From contig OX459105.1 of the NCBI GenBank assembly GCA_949775045.1, forward strand, positions 1,269,368-1,333,367: a DNA stretch of 64,000 nt, written 5' to 3'. Position 1 is the stretch's first letter. Each line of letters begins with the position of its first letter. This stretch comes from Metridium senile. Taxonomy: Eukaryota; Cnidaria; Anthozoa; Actiniaria; Metridiidae. Below, in pieces: positions 1-24,593 of the stretch. The translations under genes and the position numbers were made by a program. A model generated the notes under the pieces. That model searched no databases, was not told the origin of the DNA, and worked only from the letters and a program-made list of their open reading frames with translations.

Positions 1-144
1 CCAACGCTATGTTCTACATCGTTCAACAACCACTCATTCAACAAAATCGACCGGATGCAGGTTGGTGTTGTTTGTCTGGGCTGTTTGCAAACTGGGGACA
101 AACAACTACATTAAATGATTCATTTCTATTCTTTGTTTCAACAG

Positions 145-12574
<12,430 letters not shown>

Positions 12575-13146
12575 GACAAAATTTAGAATTTAAATTTACG
12601 AATTATATTTAAATTTTACTCTGCAAGTTCACATTAAATAATCGTCATTTTTATTAGTTTGGGGAGGGGAGGGGAGGGCGTTGTTTTGCGACAGAAAACT
12701 AGAAACGAATTTATGCAAATTTCAGTGAATGTTAAATTTTGTAGTTTTCGAAAACTGTTAAAAATTATTGTAATTTTGTTTCGGAAACAAGATATGATAT
12801 TATTGGTGTAAAATTCGAATTATTGTTGAATCTTTTATATGATAAAAAGTAGATAATAAAAATTATTTATGACCAGCGATTGTGTGATATCGTGACTTTT
12901 CGTGTCACGCATTCCACCACCTGTTACCACATTTGTCAACATGACATGGTCAGGAGCATTGTCACGGTAGAATACTAAAGAAATGACAGATATGATTTAC
13001 AAGCTCTCTCAAGCAAAACTACAATGAGTTTAAAGGCTCAAAGGCATAACAACTAAGGACATAGTTATTATCGCTACAGTTCATAGAAGGCCGTAGTCGT
13101 TGACAAAAAACCTGCCGAAAAATATCTGCACCGTCACTAAATAAAC
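12575..13146. other. ECM29 3' UTR and intergenic spacer to the flavoprotein gene
   Basis: 572 bp between the ECM29 stop and the next start codon. AATAAA at 12855-12860 is a plausible ECM29 polyadenylation signal. The remainder should hold the downstream promoter and 5' UTR, but no clear TATA box is recognisable. Confidence 0.55.
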
Positions 13147-16100
13147 ATGGCCGCCACAAGCGAAAACACCACTGCTCAAAAGCAGCTAAAAGTCGCTGTT
13201 ATCGGAAGCGGAATAGCTGGCCTTAGCACTTCATGGCTGCTTAGTCTGCATGACCATGAAGTTCATATCTACGAAAAGGAAAACCGCCTTGGGCTTGGTT
13301 CACATGCCGTTGAGGTTGGTGAGTGTGGAGATGTCATTGACGTACCGACTCGCTGTTTTAGTGAAGGGTTTTATTCGGAACTTTTGAATCTCTTTAACTA
13401 CGTTGGTATTGAAACATCAATTTTGAACCTTTCACCCTCGATTCAGGTAAGTGACTAGTTGTTTTTTAGATATTTCGTATTAAATGTCTTTGATTTTAAT
13501 TTGATGCAAACAAACAGTTTTGCTTCGCTCGAGTGGGAAAACAAAGAATTTGATGTACTTTACGACTGACAAATTTCTGAAATATTTAGCTAATAAATCA
13601 TACAATTTTCCGAAGTTATATGAACAATATCAAAGTTTACAAGTTACAATAACTCAGATGTGAAAAACATGCCAACAACAATAGAATGTGGTTTTGTAAA
13701 GTGTCCTGACTTCAAAACAAAGTGAAACTAGAGCACAAACATTAAAAGTGTGCAACATAAATACCACTAAGACCCCGGCTACACGGATCCGGATACTTTT
13801 GAAACCGCATACTTTTTGATGCGAATCGGCCTATCGTTCACACGAATCCATTGAATCCGGTCACCGAAACCGCATACTTTCACTTGAATCCTCCGGATAC
13901 GCGGATTCGTGTGGACGCAAATATTTCTATGCGGTTTCAACCGGATCGGATTCGTGTAGAAGAGGCCGGCATGTGATAAAACCAGAAACACCGGAACGTA
14001 ACCACCGGAACGTAACCACCGGAACCACCGGAACGACCGGAACAAGAAATCGGAACCACCGAAACAAAAAATCGGAACCACCGAAACGACCGAAACAAAA
14101 ATCGGAACCAAAAAAAGAAAATAATATTAAAAAAAATAATAAATAAAAAAAATAAATAAATAACTATATTTTCATGTTTCCATACACCATTATTTGTTTG
14201 GAAAAAACACATACTGCTTCCTAACAAACCTGCAGCATTCATTTATTGAAACGATCGAGTTTTTAAAAGTATAATCGGCCTAAAACTGAACATGTCGAGT
14301 ACGCGTACAGCCTTTTGTTACCTATCTCCACTAAGTACAAACCAATTTGCACTGTTTTGTACAAACTAATATAATTATGTCTATCACGATCATTAAGTTT
14401 TTACTCCACAATGCAGTTTTGTTTTTCCCCTTTTTATTGTATATATGATACAACAACCTTCAATTATTGATATCATTTTATTGTATTCAACATAAGTATC
14501 ATTATTACAAATATATTTTGCTCTATGGCCGGAGTACTTGTACTTTTCATCTGTTTTAAAAAAGATTATTAAAACTACAAATATACTGTCCTTGGGTTTG
14601 CAATAATCATACCCATAATCACAGTCGGCCGGTAGCAGATACATGTATCAAACTCCAACTGCACTTAATTTTAAAATTTGATCTAAGAACATTTTTAATC
14701 AAGGATGTCTCACAATCAGTCCAATTCAGATGCCAGACTTCTAATGTGCCTGATATTATAAATAAACTGATAAACATCTAATTATTCATGGAGAGAACTG
14801 GGCCTTACTCTTTTACAATGAGCAAACCGAACAAGAACGCAAATGAAAAGTTAATATGAAACATTAACAAAGTATACGCATTTTGACAATCTTTTGATCG
14901 CCACGCAATTGTAGTTTTTTTTTAAAGAATAAATTGGACTCGAATCCCACATTATATTGTGTGTGATTTAATGCTTCAAAGAAGACTGTCCAGTATGTTA
15001 TTGTCAAACAAGCTCACGTGTTGCTCCTAGAGTCGATGAATGATTTGAATGTTTGATTGTCGATTCATTATTCCGAGTTGAATTTTGCATCGTCGAAAAC
15101 GAAGAGTGCAAAAAATTCAAATCAATTCAAATTCAAAACCAGGTCAATAGCAATCCTTTTAGTTTTAACTTCCTATCTAATGATGCATTCAGTACTATCA
15201 TAATAAATGAACATAGTTATTAGTTGATCGCTAACTTAACTAACGCTAATTTTTGTTTCGGTCGTTTCGGTGGTTCCGATTTCTTGTTCTGGTCGTTCCG
15301 GTGGTTCCGGTGGTTTCGTTCCGGTGGTTACGTTCCGGTGTTCCGGGTTTTATCACATGCCGAAGAGGCCTAAATACTGCTAAATTATGCTAATCCTATT
15401 GTTCTCTATTGTTTAATCAACACTATTTAGTGGTATAAAATAGTGCAAAGTATTGCACACTTTTAGTGTTTGTACTCTATTATCTCAATTATTAAATGTT
15501 TATGCAATGTTAAATTAGGTTATTTTTCTTTTATCGGTGCATTTTGTTACAAAGGGGCAGTTATAGTCGACTATTTAGTTAGAGGAATTTTACGTATAAA
15601 TTAACACGCCAAATTTTTCGCAAAAACCTTTCGACCGAATGCCAATTATTGACTTTCGAAAAAAAAATCCTAATCTTCAAAAATAAAGTTTAAATTTGTT
15701 GCTATAAATATAATTTAAGTGAAGCTAATTTGGAATCAAGATTACAGATTTGTATGTGTTCAGTGAACTGTTTCCTTGCTAGCCTAGTTGCATGTGGTGT
15801 TTTTCAAAGTTTTGAAATTCTCATAACTTCTGTTGATGTCATTCTAATCTATAATTTTAATGTAGTGGTCAATTAAAATATGAATTAAAAACAAATCATT
15901 TCTTCACTTGACATACATTAATTGTCAGTGCTCAATTCATTCACTACAACTTGATTGAAAAGTTCCATATGATTACACCCGATTGCATGAGTATTTCCTT
16001 GTTTAATATCTCACCCAATCGCATTTCATAAGGGTTGGGTTTCATTAGTCAGCATATTTTTAAACTCATTTTTATGCTTCATTTTGTCTCTTTACCTTCT

Positions 16101-19100
16101 TTTCATTTTTTAATCAAATTCTCTTTTATTTTTATCAGGTTTACGGCCAAAGTTCACACTACAATTTATACAACTTTCTATTTGGTGGAATGGCGATACC
16201 ATATTTACATCCCATGGAACTTCTGAAGAACCTGTCATCTTATTGGTCAATCATCAGAGATATTTTTTATTTTAGGAAAGCTACTCTTAATATGCAAAAA
16301 AAAAAGGTATTGATAAAAATGATAATGATGACAATTAATAATGTTGGCCGGATGATAATGATGAGTGTATTGATGGTGATGATGATGAAGATGTGAATGA
16401 TATTGATTACAATTATGATAATAATGGTGATGATTATGATGAAAAATGGAGACTAGCGAGTAAACTAGTAAATGCTGTGTCAGTGTTTAATATAAACGAT
16501 AGGTAATAGAATGAAATTTGTAACACAGTAATAAAAATAGAAACTAGTGAGTAAACTAGTATGGCTGCGTCGGTGTTTATAACATAAACGATAGATAAAA
16601 GAATGACATTTGTAACACTGTAAGAAATACAAATTACTAGCAAGTAAACTAGTATAGGCTGCATCTGTGTTTGTTATAAATGATAGCTAGTAATAGAATT
16701 AATTTGTAACACCGTATAAAAATGTTAACTTAACTTTACTGATGTTTCGATCCTAATTAGCCTTTTGTCAAAGCATGATGATGAGGGTGGTATTAATGGA
16801 GGATAACAGTGATGATGATGATTGTTTTATAAGGGACGGACCATTAGATTTTTGAGGGGGGGGTGGGGGTTTACAATTTTTTTTGCACATTATTTTTTCC
16901 CCACTCTAAGAAGGTGTGCAAATATTTTTTTTCATGTTGCAGGAACTTTTTTTTCAGAATATTTGCTGTGCTCGAATTTTTTTTTGGTATTTGCCCAACA
17001 CCCCCCCCCCCCCCCCCCCCTCAAAAATTTAATGGTCCATCCCTAATGATGACTAGTCATGGTAATAATATTGATGTGGTCTCAATGGAACTTATATAAT
17101 TAATTTGATGATGCTGTTGTAATTGGATCATTATTAGTGATGACAATACAATATAGTTATTATTATTGTACTGTTTTATAGGATATCCGTGCTACGTTGT
17201 CCAAGATAACACTAGCTAACTACTTACTAGATAACAAGTACTCCAAGGAATTCACTGACAGGTTTCTGATACCAATATTTGCAGGTAATTATATCATCAT
17301 TTTCATCATCATCATCATGATCAACTTCATCATCACTATCATAATCATCATCGCCATCATAATCTATAATCATAACCACCACCACCATCATCACCACCAC
17401 CATCATAACCAAAAACATATCACAAAACAAGAACAATTAACACTGACTATAACATTGCTATCATCATTTTCATCATCATCATCAACTTCATCATCACTAT
17501 CATAATCATCATCAACATCATTATCATTACCATCATCATTACCATCATCATTACCACCATCATTACCACCATCATCATTTTCACCATCATCATCATTATC
17601 ATTATCATCATCATCATTTCCATCATCAACATCAACGTCATTAACCATTACCACCAACATTAGCACCATCATTTTGATCATCATCATCACCATGATCACC
17701 ATGATCACCATCATCATCACCATGATCACCATGATCACCATCACTATCAACAAGAACATTAACACTATGACATCATCATCATCACCATGATCACCATCAT
17801 CATCACCATGATCACCATGATCACCATCATCATCATCACTATCAACAAGAACATTAACACTATGACATCATCATCATCACCATGATCACCATCATCATCA
17901 CCATGATCACCATGATCACCATCATCATCACCATGATCACCATGATCACCATCATCATCACCATGATCACCATGATCACCATCATCATCACCATGATCAC
18001 CATGATCACCATCATCATCATCACTATCAACAAGAACATTAACACTATGACATCATCATCATTTTCATCAGCATCACCGTCATTGACATAATTGTCATCA
18101 CTATCATCACCCTTATTTTTCTCATTTCAGTAATCGCTAGCAGCTCTGCCCAAGATGCACGGCACTATCCAGTAACTGTTGTGATGGATTTTCTGAGCAC
18201 AATGTTGATGACGGGTAAAACAACTAGACGTATGAAAGCTGGTACCAGAGAAGCAAGTAATACTTTAGCAAAGGTAATGATGGTGATAACATGGTGATGA
18301 TGATGGGATTCGTTATGATGATGATGGTTATGATGATATGGAATGTGATTATAATATGGTGATGATGATGATGATTGCACTACATTGGTTATGATGATGA
18401 TGGTAATGATGATAATGATTGTGATAATATGATGATGATGATTGTGATATTGATGGGATTGGTTATGATGATGATGATGATAATGGTAGTGATGATGATG
18501 ATGATGATGATGATAGAAATAATGATGATGATGTTCATGATGATGGTGGTATATAATGATAATCATGATATGATAATGATGAAATAATAGGTGTGATGAT
18601 TAATAGGATGGTATAAAATGATGACTATTGTGATGATTGTGGTGGTCATGCATAGTGATGATATTGATCATTAGAACAGGGATAATGGTGAATATGATTA
18701 CAACTATGTTGTTAATTAATATGCATTGATATTAAGTGATGATCTTTTTTTTTGTAAAAAAGTTATTTTGTTCAATAAAAGCTTTTCGGAAAAAAAGTGA
18801 TAATATTTAAGGTAATTATAGTGACAGTAATGCACATTTATCTCATAGAATATCAAAGTCAAGCACAACAACATCAAAGTAGAAAGAATCCAGCCCATCA
18901 ATGATACAGATGGCACATTAAAAGGACTAGAAGTACACACGGATGGTCTTCCTGTGGAATTGTTTGATCATGTGATTGTGGCTACTCAAGCAAACCAGGC
19001 TTTAAAACTCTTTTCTGGTTGCCAAGACAACCAAAGGGAAAATGTTCTGAAGCAGTTTCAGTATGTGTGGAGCGAAGTAGCTATTCATTCTGATGAGGTT

Positions 19101-22100
19101 TGTGTTAATTCAACCATGCTATTTCTTTATTTTATTTTTGTAGTATATCTAGCTCTCTGTGGTTCAAAATCATTTATTCCATTATTCCCCCCCCCCCCCC
19201 CCCCCACAAAGAAATACACACACTCTTGCAAACGCACATCTTTCTTATCATACTCAATATATTTATCACTGACTTCCCCTTCCTCTCCCCCCTGTGTAAT
19301 GAATTGAAAACCAGTCTACTATTACCTTCTACACTGTACTAACTCATTTAATACTTCAATTACTTTACAGCGCCTAATGCCTGTCCACAAATCACAGTGG
19401 TCCGTATCAAATGTCTTTGTTCAGCCAAACTGCCCAGAAACTGTCAATCCATTGCCTGGCAACCATTCCACCAATCAGGAGCATGGTATTAAAATAGAGC
19501 CATGCAATGACCTAAGGGACTATAATAAGGAGGGGCTCAGTGATTGCTCACCAGGAGGTGCCATTATGTGCACTATGTGGCAGAACATGATTCAGCCCCT
19601 CAAGATGAATGCCCTGGTACCTGGTAATGGTGACAAGAATGTGTTTCAGACCTGGAATCCATGGATTAAACCACGGCCAGATAAAGTTTATGTAAGTAGT
19701 TAATAATTTTACTCCGATAAAGGGCTAAAGCTCGAAACGTCAGCAAACTTACATGTAAGTCAATTTTTTTTCAGTGTTACAAATTCCATTCTATTACCTA
19801 TCATTTATATCAAACACCGACGCAGCCTATACTAGTTTACTCGCTAGTTTCTAGTTTTTATTTTTTACGGTGTTACATATTTCATTCTATTACCTATCGT
19901 TTATATCAAACACCGACGCAGCCTATACTAGTTTACTCGCTAGTTTCTATTTCTATTTTTTACGGTGTTACAAATTTCATTCTATTACCTGTCGTTTATA
20001 TCAAACACCGATGCAGCCTATACTAGTTTACTCGCTAGTTTCTATTTCTATTTTTTACGGTGTTACAAATTCCATTCTATTACCTATCATTTATATCAAA
20101 CACCGATGCAGCCTATACTAGTTTACTCGCTAGTTTCTATTTCTATTTTTTACGGTGTTACAAATTTCATTCTATTACCTATCATTTATATCAAACACCG
20201 ACGCAGCCTATACTAGTTTACTCGCTAGTTTCTATTTCTATTTTTTACGATGTTACAAATTCCATTCTATTACCTATCATTTATATCAAACACCGACGCA
20301 GCCTATACTAGTTTACTCGCTAGTTTCTATTTCTATTTTTTACGGTGTTACAAATTTCATTCTATTACCTATCATTTATATCAAACACCGACGCAGCCTA
20401 TACTAGTTTACTCGCTAGTTTCTATTTCTATTTTTTACGATGTTACAAATTCCATTCTATTACCTATCATTTATATCAAACACCGACGCAGCCTATACTA
20501 GTTTACTCGCTAGTTTCTATTTCTATTTTTTACGGTGTTACAAATTCCATTCTATTACCTATCATTTATATCAAACACCGATGCAGCCTATACTAGTTTA
20601 CTCGCTAGTTTCTATTTCTATTTTTTACGGTGTTACAAATTTCATTCTATTACCTATCATTTATATCAAACACCGACGCAGCCTATACTAGTTTACTCGC
20701 TAGTTTCTATTTCTATTTTTTACGATGTTACAAATTCCATTCTATTACCTATCATTTATATCAAACACCGACGCAGCCTATACTAGTTTACTCGCTAGTT
20801 TCTATTTCTATTTTTTACGGTGTTACAAATTCCATTCTATTACCTATCGTTTATATCAAACACCGACGCAGCCTATACTAGTTTACTCGCTAGTTTCTAT
20901 TTCTATTTTTTACGGTGTTACAAATTTCATTCTATTACCTATCGTTTATATCAAACACCGACGCAGCCTATACTAGTTTACTTGCTAGTTTCTATTTCTA
21001 TTTTTTACGGTGTTACAAATTCCATTCTATTACCTATTATTTATATCAAACACTGGCGCAGCCTATACTAGTTTACTCGCTAGTTTCTATTTCTATTTTT
21101 TACGATGTTACAAATTCCATTCTATTACCTATCATTTATATCAAACACCGACGCAGCCTATACTAGTTTACTCGCTAGTTTCTATTTCTATTTTTTTACG
21201 GTGTTACAAATTTCATTATATTATATACCTAAATTTAGATTTTGGTCTATCACTTTGTAATCATTTGCTATCAACAAATGCAAAAAGAATGTTGAGTGGT
21301 GATCGACACAAAAAACTGCTGCAATTAATAAACAAGTGGGGTAGGGTAGGTCGTGACGTATTTACACAGGGAGCCCAAAGTTGGGGAGGGATGGTCTTGA
21401 TTATGTCATTACACAGGAAACCCAATTGGGAGAGTGGTTGTTTGAAAGATGGTGTAATGCATATACGGCTGTACGCTGAACAAAATCTTGGGGCTCAAAA
21501 GTTTACACTGATACTCTAGTGAGTGAGTGAGTGAGCGAGTTGAGTGAGCGAGTGAGCGAGTGACACTTCCAGTTCAAAATCCCCATCCCAATAACTCGAG
21601 GATCTTTGATCCACGAGTTAAAAAGGCAGGTATACTTCAGGTTGGTTGCTTTGCTGCAACTACACACATGAATTCTTGTTGCATAGGAAAAACCTCACAC
21701 AATGTGTCATATAAGGTGTTTTTAGCTGCAAATTGTTGCCTTTGTGTATACAGTCAATTCAAAAAACATTGTCGTAATGTTGACTTAACTTTACTGATGT
21801 TTCGAGCTTTAGCCCTTCTTCGGAGTGATTTTGAAGGATTTTAATTTACTGACATTTTATTTCAGCCCAACGGCTACCACTACTTTGAAAGGCCTGTGGT
21901 TACCATAAAAACTGAAGAAGCTTTGAGACAGTTAAAAGAAATACAAGGCATTGATAATATATGGTAATTCAACCAAAATCTGTAGATTGATGTTCAAAAA
22001 GAAAATATTGAAATTAAAATTAAAATATGATGTTGATGATAATTTAATTATGAATATATTGATGATGGCAATAGAAAATGATGATAATAATGTTAAATGA

Positions 22101-23878
22101 TAGTATATGTCTATATAATGATGCTTATAGTAGTTATATAATGATTATGATGATAGCTTTATAATGGTGATAATGATTGTGATGAAGATATTGCAGTCAT
22201 TACAATGATGATAATGATGGTGATAATGATTACAATGGTGATGGTGATAATGCATGATTACAATTATTGCAAGTTATGATGGTTATAATGATGACAATTA
22301 TGGTGATGGTGATAATGATTACAATGATGGTGATGGTGGTGATTATAATGATTACAATGATGGTGATGGTGCTGATTATAATGATTATAATGATGATGAT
22401 AATGATTACAATGATAATGATGATTACAATAATGATAATGATGGTGGTGATTATAATGATTACAATGGTGATGATGATGATGATGATAATGATTACAATT
22501 ATGGTGATGGTGATAATGATTACAATAATGATAATGATAGTGGTGATTATAATGATTACAATGGTGATGATGATTACAATGATAATGATTACAATTATGG
22601 TGATGGTGATAATGATTACAATAATGATAATGATAGTGGTGATTATAATGATTACAATGGTGATGATGATGATGATGATAATGATTACAATTATGGTGAT
22701 GGTGATAATGATTACAATAATGATAATGATAGTGGTGATTATAATGATTACAATGGTGATAATGATTACAATAATGATAATGATGGTGGTGATTATAATG
22801 ATTACAATTTGTGATGATGATGATGATGATGATGATTACAATTATGGTGATGGTGATAATGATTACAATAATGATAATGATGGTGGTGATTATAATTATT
22901 ACAATGATGATGATGATTACAATGATAATGATGGTTACAATTATGGTGATGGTGATAATGATTACAATAATGATAATGATGGTGGTGATTATAATGATTA
23001 CAATGGTGATGATGATTACAATGATAATGATGACTATTATGGTGATGGTGATAATGATTACAATAATGATAATGATAGTGGTGATTATAATGATTACAAT
23101 GGTGATGATGATGATGATGATAATGATTACAATTATGGTGATGGTGATAATGATTACAATAATGATAATGATAGTGGTGATTATAATGATTACAATGGTG
23201 ATGATGATGATGATGATAATGATTACAATTATGGTGATGGTGATAATGATTACAATAATGATAATGATAGTGGTGATTATAATGATTACAATGGTGATAA
23301 TGATTACAATAATGATAATGATGGTGGTGATTATAATGATTACAATTTGTGATGATGATGATGATGATGATGATTACAATTATGGTGATGGTGATAATGA
23401 TTACAATAATGATAATAATAGTGGTGATTATAATGATTACAATGATGATGATGATGATTACAATGATAATGATGGTTACAATTATGGTGATGGTGATAAT
23501 GATTACAATGATGATTATAATGATGACAAATGGTGATGGTGATAATTATTCCAGTGATAATAATACTGGCTGCTGCTGCTAAAAAAAGAAGTTACCATGA
23601 GTGTTAATGATATAAAGAAATCAATATACTGATTATCATGTCAACATTTTAGGTTTGCCGGTGCATATAGTCAAAGTGGGGTCCCACTACTGGAGAATGG
23701 TGCCGACAGTGGACTAACAGTAGCAGAGAGAATATCTGGTCACCAACGGCCATGGACTAGACATACTAATGTAGTGATACATCAAACTATGCCTGCAGGG
23801 AAAATGATATTAACAATCATGATCATAATTGGTGTTATTGCTTTCGGTTTCGTGTGTTTTATTTTATTAATAGTATAG
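13147..23878 (+). CDS. FAD-dependent amine-oxidase-like flavoprotein with C-terminal membrane anchor
   Basis: Exons: 13147-13446, 16139-16306, 17182-17284, 18131-18273, 18849-19097, 19371-19691, 21866-21963, 23653-23878. Phases join to a 535-aa protein. The N-terminus carries a Rossmann dinucleotide-binding motif, VIGSGIAGLS (G20, G22, G25), followed by E43 in HIYEKENRLG, the usual acidic residue contacting the FAD ribose. Near the end, FAGAYSQSG...SGLTVAERI (about 462-488) is the second FAD-binding signature of amine-oxidase-fold enzymes. Overall order resembles the predicted NAD/FAD-binding proteins of COG2907, which lack a firmly known substrate. Residues 512-535 are one hydrophobic segment ending at the stop, implying a tail anchor with the catalytic part in the cytosol. 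ATG 13147 is chosen because the Rossmann strand follows closely. A possible AATAAA is at 23903. Substrate is unknown; the family call is strong, the exact function is not. Confidence 0.88.
13771..13967. mobile_element. PIF/Harbinger-like MITE (about 197 bp), split by a later insertion
   Basis: The left end is GACCCCGGCTACACG after TAA (13768-13770). The right end is the complement of GGCCTCTTCTACACG, followed, beyond the foldback insertion, by TAA at 15371-15373. A 3-bp TAA duplication fits PIF/Harbinger. The interior has repeated GGATTCGTGT/CCGCATACTTT motifs. It lies in intron 1 of the flavoprotein gene. Confidence 0.72.
13968..15361. mobile_element. MULE-like foldback element (1394 bp) with 9-bp target duplication
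   Basis: GAAGAGGCC occurs directly at 13959-13967 and 15362-15370. The element starts GGCATGTGATAAAACC and ends with its exact complement. The inverted ends extend over roughly 120-140 bp made of short GGAACCACC/GGAACGACC-type subrepeats. Long subrepeated ends plus a 9-bp duplication suit Mutator-like or foldback elements. No transposase ORF is visible in the AT-rich middle, so it is non-autonomous. Confidence 0.85.
15374..16138. other. Remainder of flavoprotein intron 1
   Basis: AT-rich, apparently unique sequence with no ORF or repeat I can support. A pyrimidine-rich tract precedes the acceptor at 16137-16138. Confidence 0.5.
16440..16775 (-). repeat. Diverged inverted copies of the 95-bp satellite with its foldback arm
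   Basis: About three degenerate units containing AAACTAGTAAATGCTG/AAACTAGTATGGCTGCG-type sequence are the reverse complement of the 95-bp unit at 19.8-21.2 kb. They are followed by ACTTTACTGATGTTTCGATC, a relic of the same element's terminal arm. They lie in intron 2 of the flavoprotein gene. Confidence 0.82.
16833..17043. mobile_element. MITE with GGGACGGACC ends and TAA duplication
   Basis: Left GGGACGGACCATTAGATTTT and right inverted GGGATGGACCATTAAATTTT form terminal repeats followed by G-/C-runs. TAA flanks both sides (16830-16832 and 17044-17046), suggesting a PIF/Harbinger-type insertion. A related half-end occurs at 46311-46345. Confidence 0.78.
17285..18115. repeat. Intronic ATC/ACC repeat with CATGATCAC minisatellite
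   Basis: Trinucleotide repeat (17285-17660) passing into repeated CATGATCACCATGATCACC and CATCATCAC blocks, with a longer unit containing CAACAAGAACATTAACACTA repeated near 17745, 17843 and 18025. It fills intron 3 of the flavoprotein gene. Confidence 0.93.
18280..18690. repeat. Intronic GAT trinucleotide repeat
   Basis: Imperfect GATGATGAT/GGTTATGAT repeat in intron 4, with purine-strand orientation opposite to the preceding intron. The open frames are low-complexity artefacts. Confidence 0.92.
19711..21826. mobile_element. Foldback element occupying nearly all of flavoprotein intron 6
   Basis: Left arm ACTCCGATAAAGGGCTAAAG, continuing CTCGAAACGTCAG, is matched inverted at about 21790-21826 (ATGTTTCGAGCTTTAGCCC then TTCTTCGGAGT). 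Between the arms lie the 95-bp satellite (19765-21215) and about 550 bp of unique sequence with no transposase. The element begins 20 bp after the donor (19692) and ends 39 bp before exon 7 (21866). ATTTT lies just outside both ends but is displaced one base on the right, so a target duplication is only tentative. Confidence 0.78.
19765..21215 (+). repeat. 95-bp tandem satellite, about 15 copies
   Basis: The unit includes CGGTGTTACAAATTCCATTC, CACCGACGCAGCCTATACTA and GTTTACTCGCTAGTTTC. Copies are highly homogeneous and alternate GGTGTTACAAATTTC/GATGTTACAAATTCC variants, suggesting 190-bp duplications. The ladder of overlapping 83-codon frames reflects the 95-bp period, not genes. Single diverged copies occur near 16.5, 46.4-46.6, 63.0 and 63.47 kb. 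Confidence 0.96.
22190..23545. repeat. GAT/TAC minisatellite with about 540-bp higher-order duplication
   Basis: Intron 7 is filled with GATAATGATTACAATTATGG-type units. A block ending ATTACAATTTGTGATGATG recurs at about 22800 and 23340, showing a higher-order repeat of roughly 540 bp. Because periods are multiples of three, open frames of 361 and 241 codons persist, but their composition (Asp/Asn/Tyr or Met/Ile) and intronic position argue against coding. Confidence 0.93.
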
Positions 23879-24281
23879 ACCAAATGTAAGTTTACTTTCG
23901 AAAATAAAAACAAAAAATAGGCTCCATCAGAAAGACATGGCTGTCAACCCCAGACGTGTTCAAACCGGGAGATTGAGATAATTGAGAAAAATTCCCGCCA
24001 TTTTGTTCGACAATCCGAATTTCCACCATTTGTTTGTGTCTTAAAAGTTCCGAACCAAAAAAAAGCCTTCGTACATGTATTCTTAGCAAATTTATCAATT
24101 TTACCGATTATCCGGGAGATTTGACGCCGAAATCTTTGAGACCGGGAGAAACGATCCAAAGTCTTGAGAATTTAACTGATTATCCGAGAGATTTGACGCA
24201 GAAATCTTGAGACCGGGAGAAACGATCCAAAATCTTGAGACCATCGGAAAGAGCATGCAATTAGCTTTTTCACTCCTATTA
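23879..24281. other. Flavoprotein 3' UTR and spacer
   Basis: AATAAA at 23903 is a likely poly(A) signal. Beyond it, a segment with ATCCGGGAGATTTGACGCC and GACCGGGAGAAACGATCC is duplicated in tandem (about 24105-24240), a short repeat of unknown origin. Confidence 0.6.
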
Positions 24282-24593
24282 CAGGGTTCGTGCTACTCCT
24301 TAAACTCCTTGAAAACTCCTTACATTTGATTTACGTTTTTAAGGGCACTTGAAAAGCCCTTGAATTTTAGAAAACCAGCAAAAACTCCTTAAAAACTCCT
24401 TAATTCTAGCTAAAGTAGGGTAAAAATTCTAGTATTGCAAACTAAAGTTAAGTAAAAATTATAGTATTGTACATCATTTTCGTAAATTCGTAAATTTTCG
24501 TATATCAAAGTTGTCGCAAAAAGTGCTTAAAAATTACTTTTTGGTCCTTGAAAACTCCTTAGATTTTGTTTACTGACATCAGCACGAACCCTG
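24282..24593. mobile_element. 312-bp MITE with CAGGGTTCGTGCT ends
   Basis: A perfect 13-bp inverted repeat CAGGGTTCGTGCT lies at both ends, flanked by exact TATTA (24277-24281 and 24594-24598). The duplication could be read as TA or five bases. The interior repeats AAAACTCCTT motifs, and there is no ORF. Confidence 0.85.

Noticed and set aside
1..60. A possible upstream ECM29 exon ending at a GT at 61
   Set aside because: None of the three frames resembles the expected ECM29 segment before the exon at 145, and no acceptor is visible.
19870..21519. Ladder of 83-codon frames offset by 95 bp
   Set aside because: The frames repeat because of the 95-bp satellite; the unit length is not a multiple of three and the region is intronic.
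22254..23582. 361- and 241-codon open frames
   Set aside because: Low-complexity intronic minisatellite with period divisible by three; no conserved domain and flanking exons splice cleanly.
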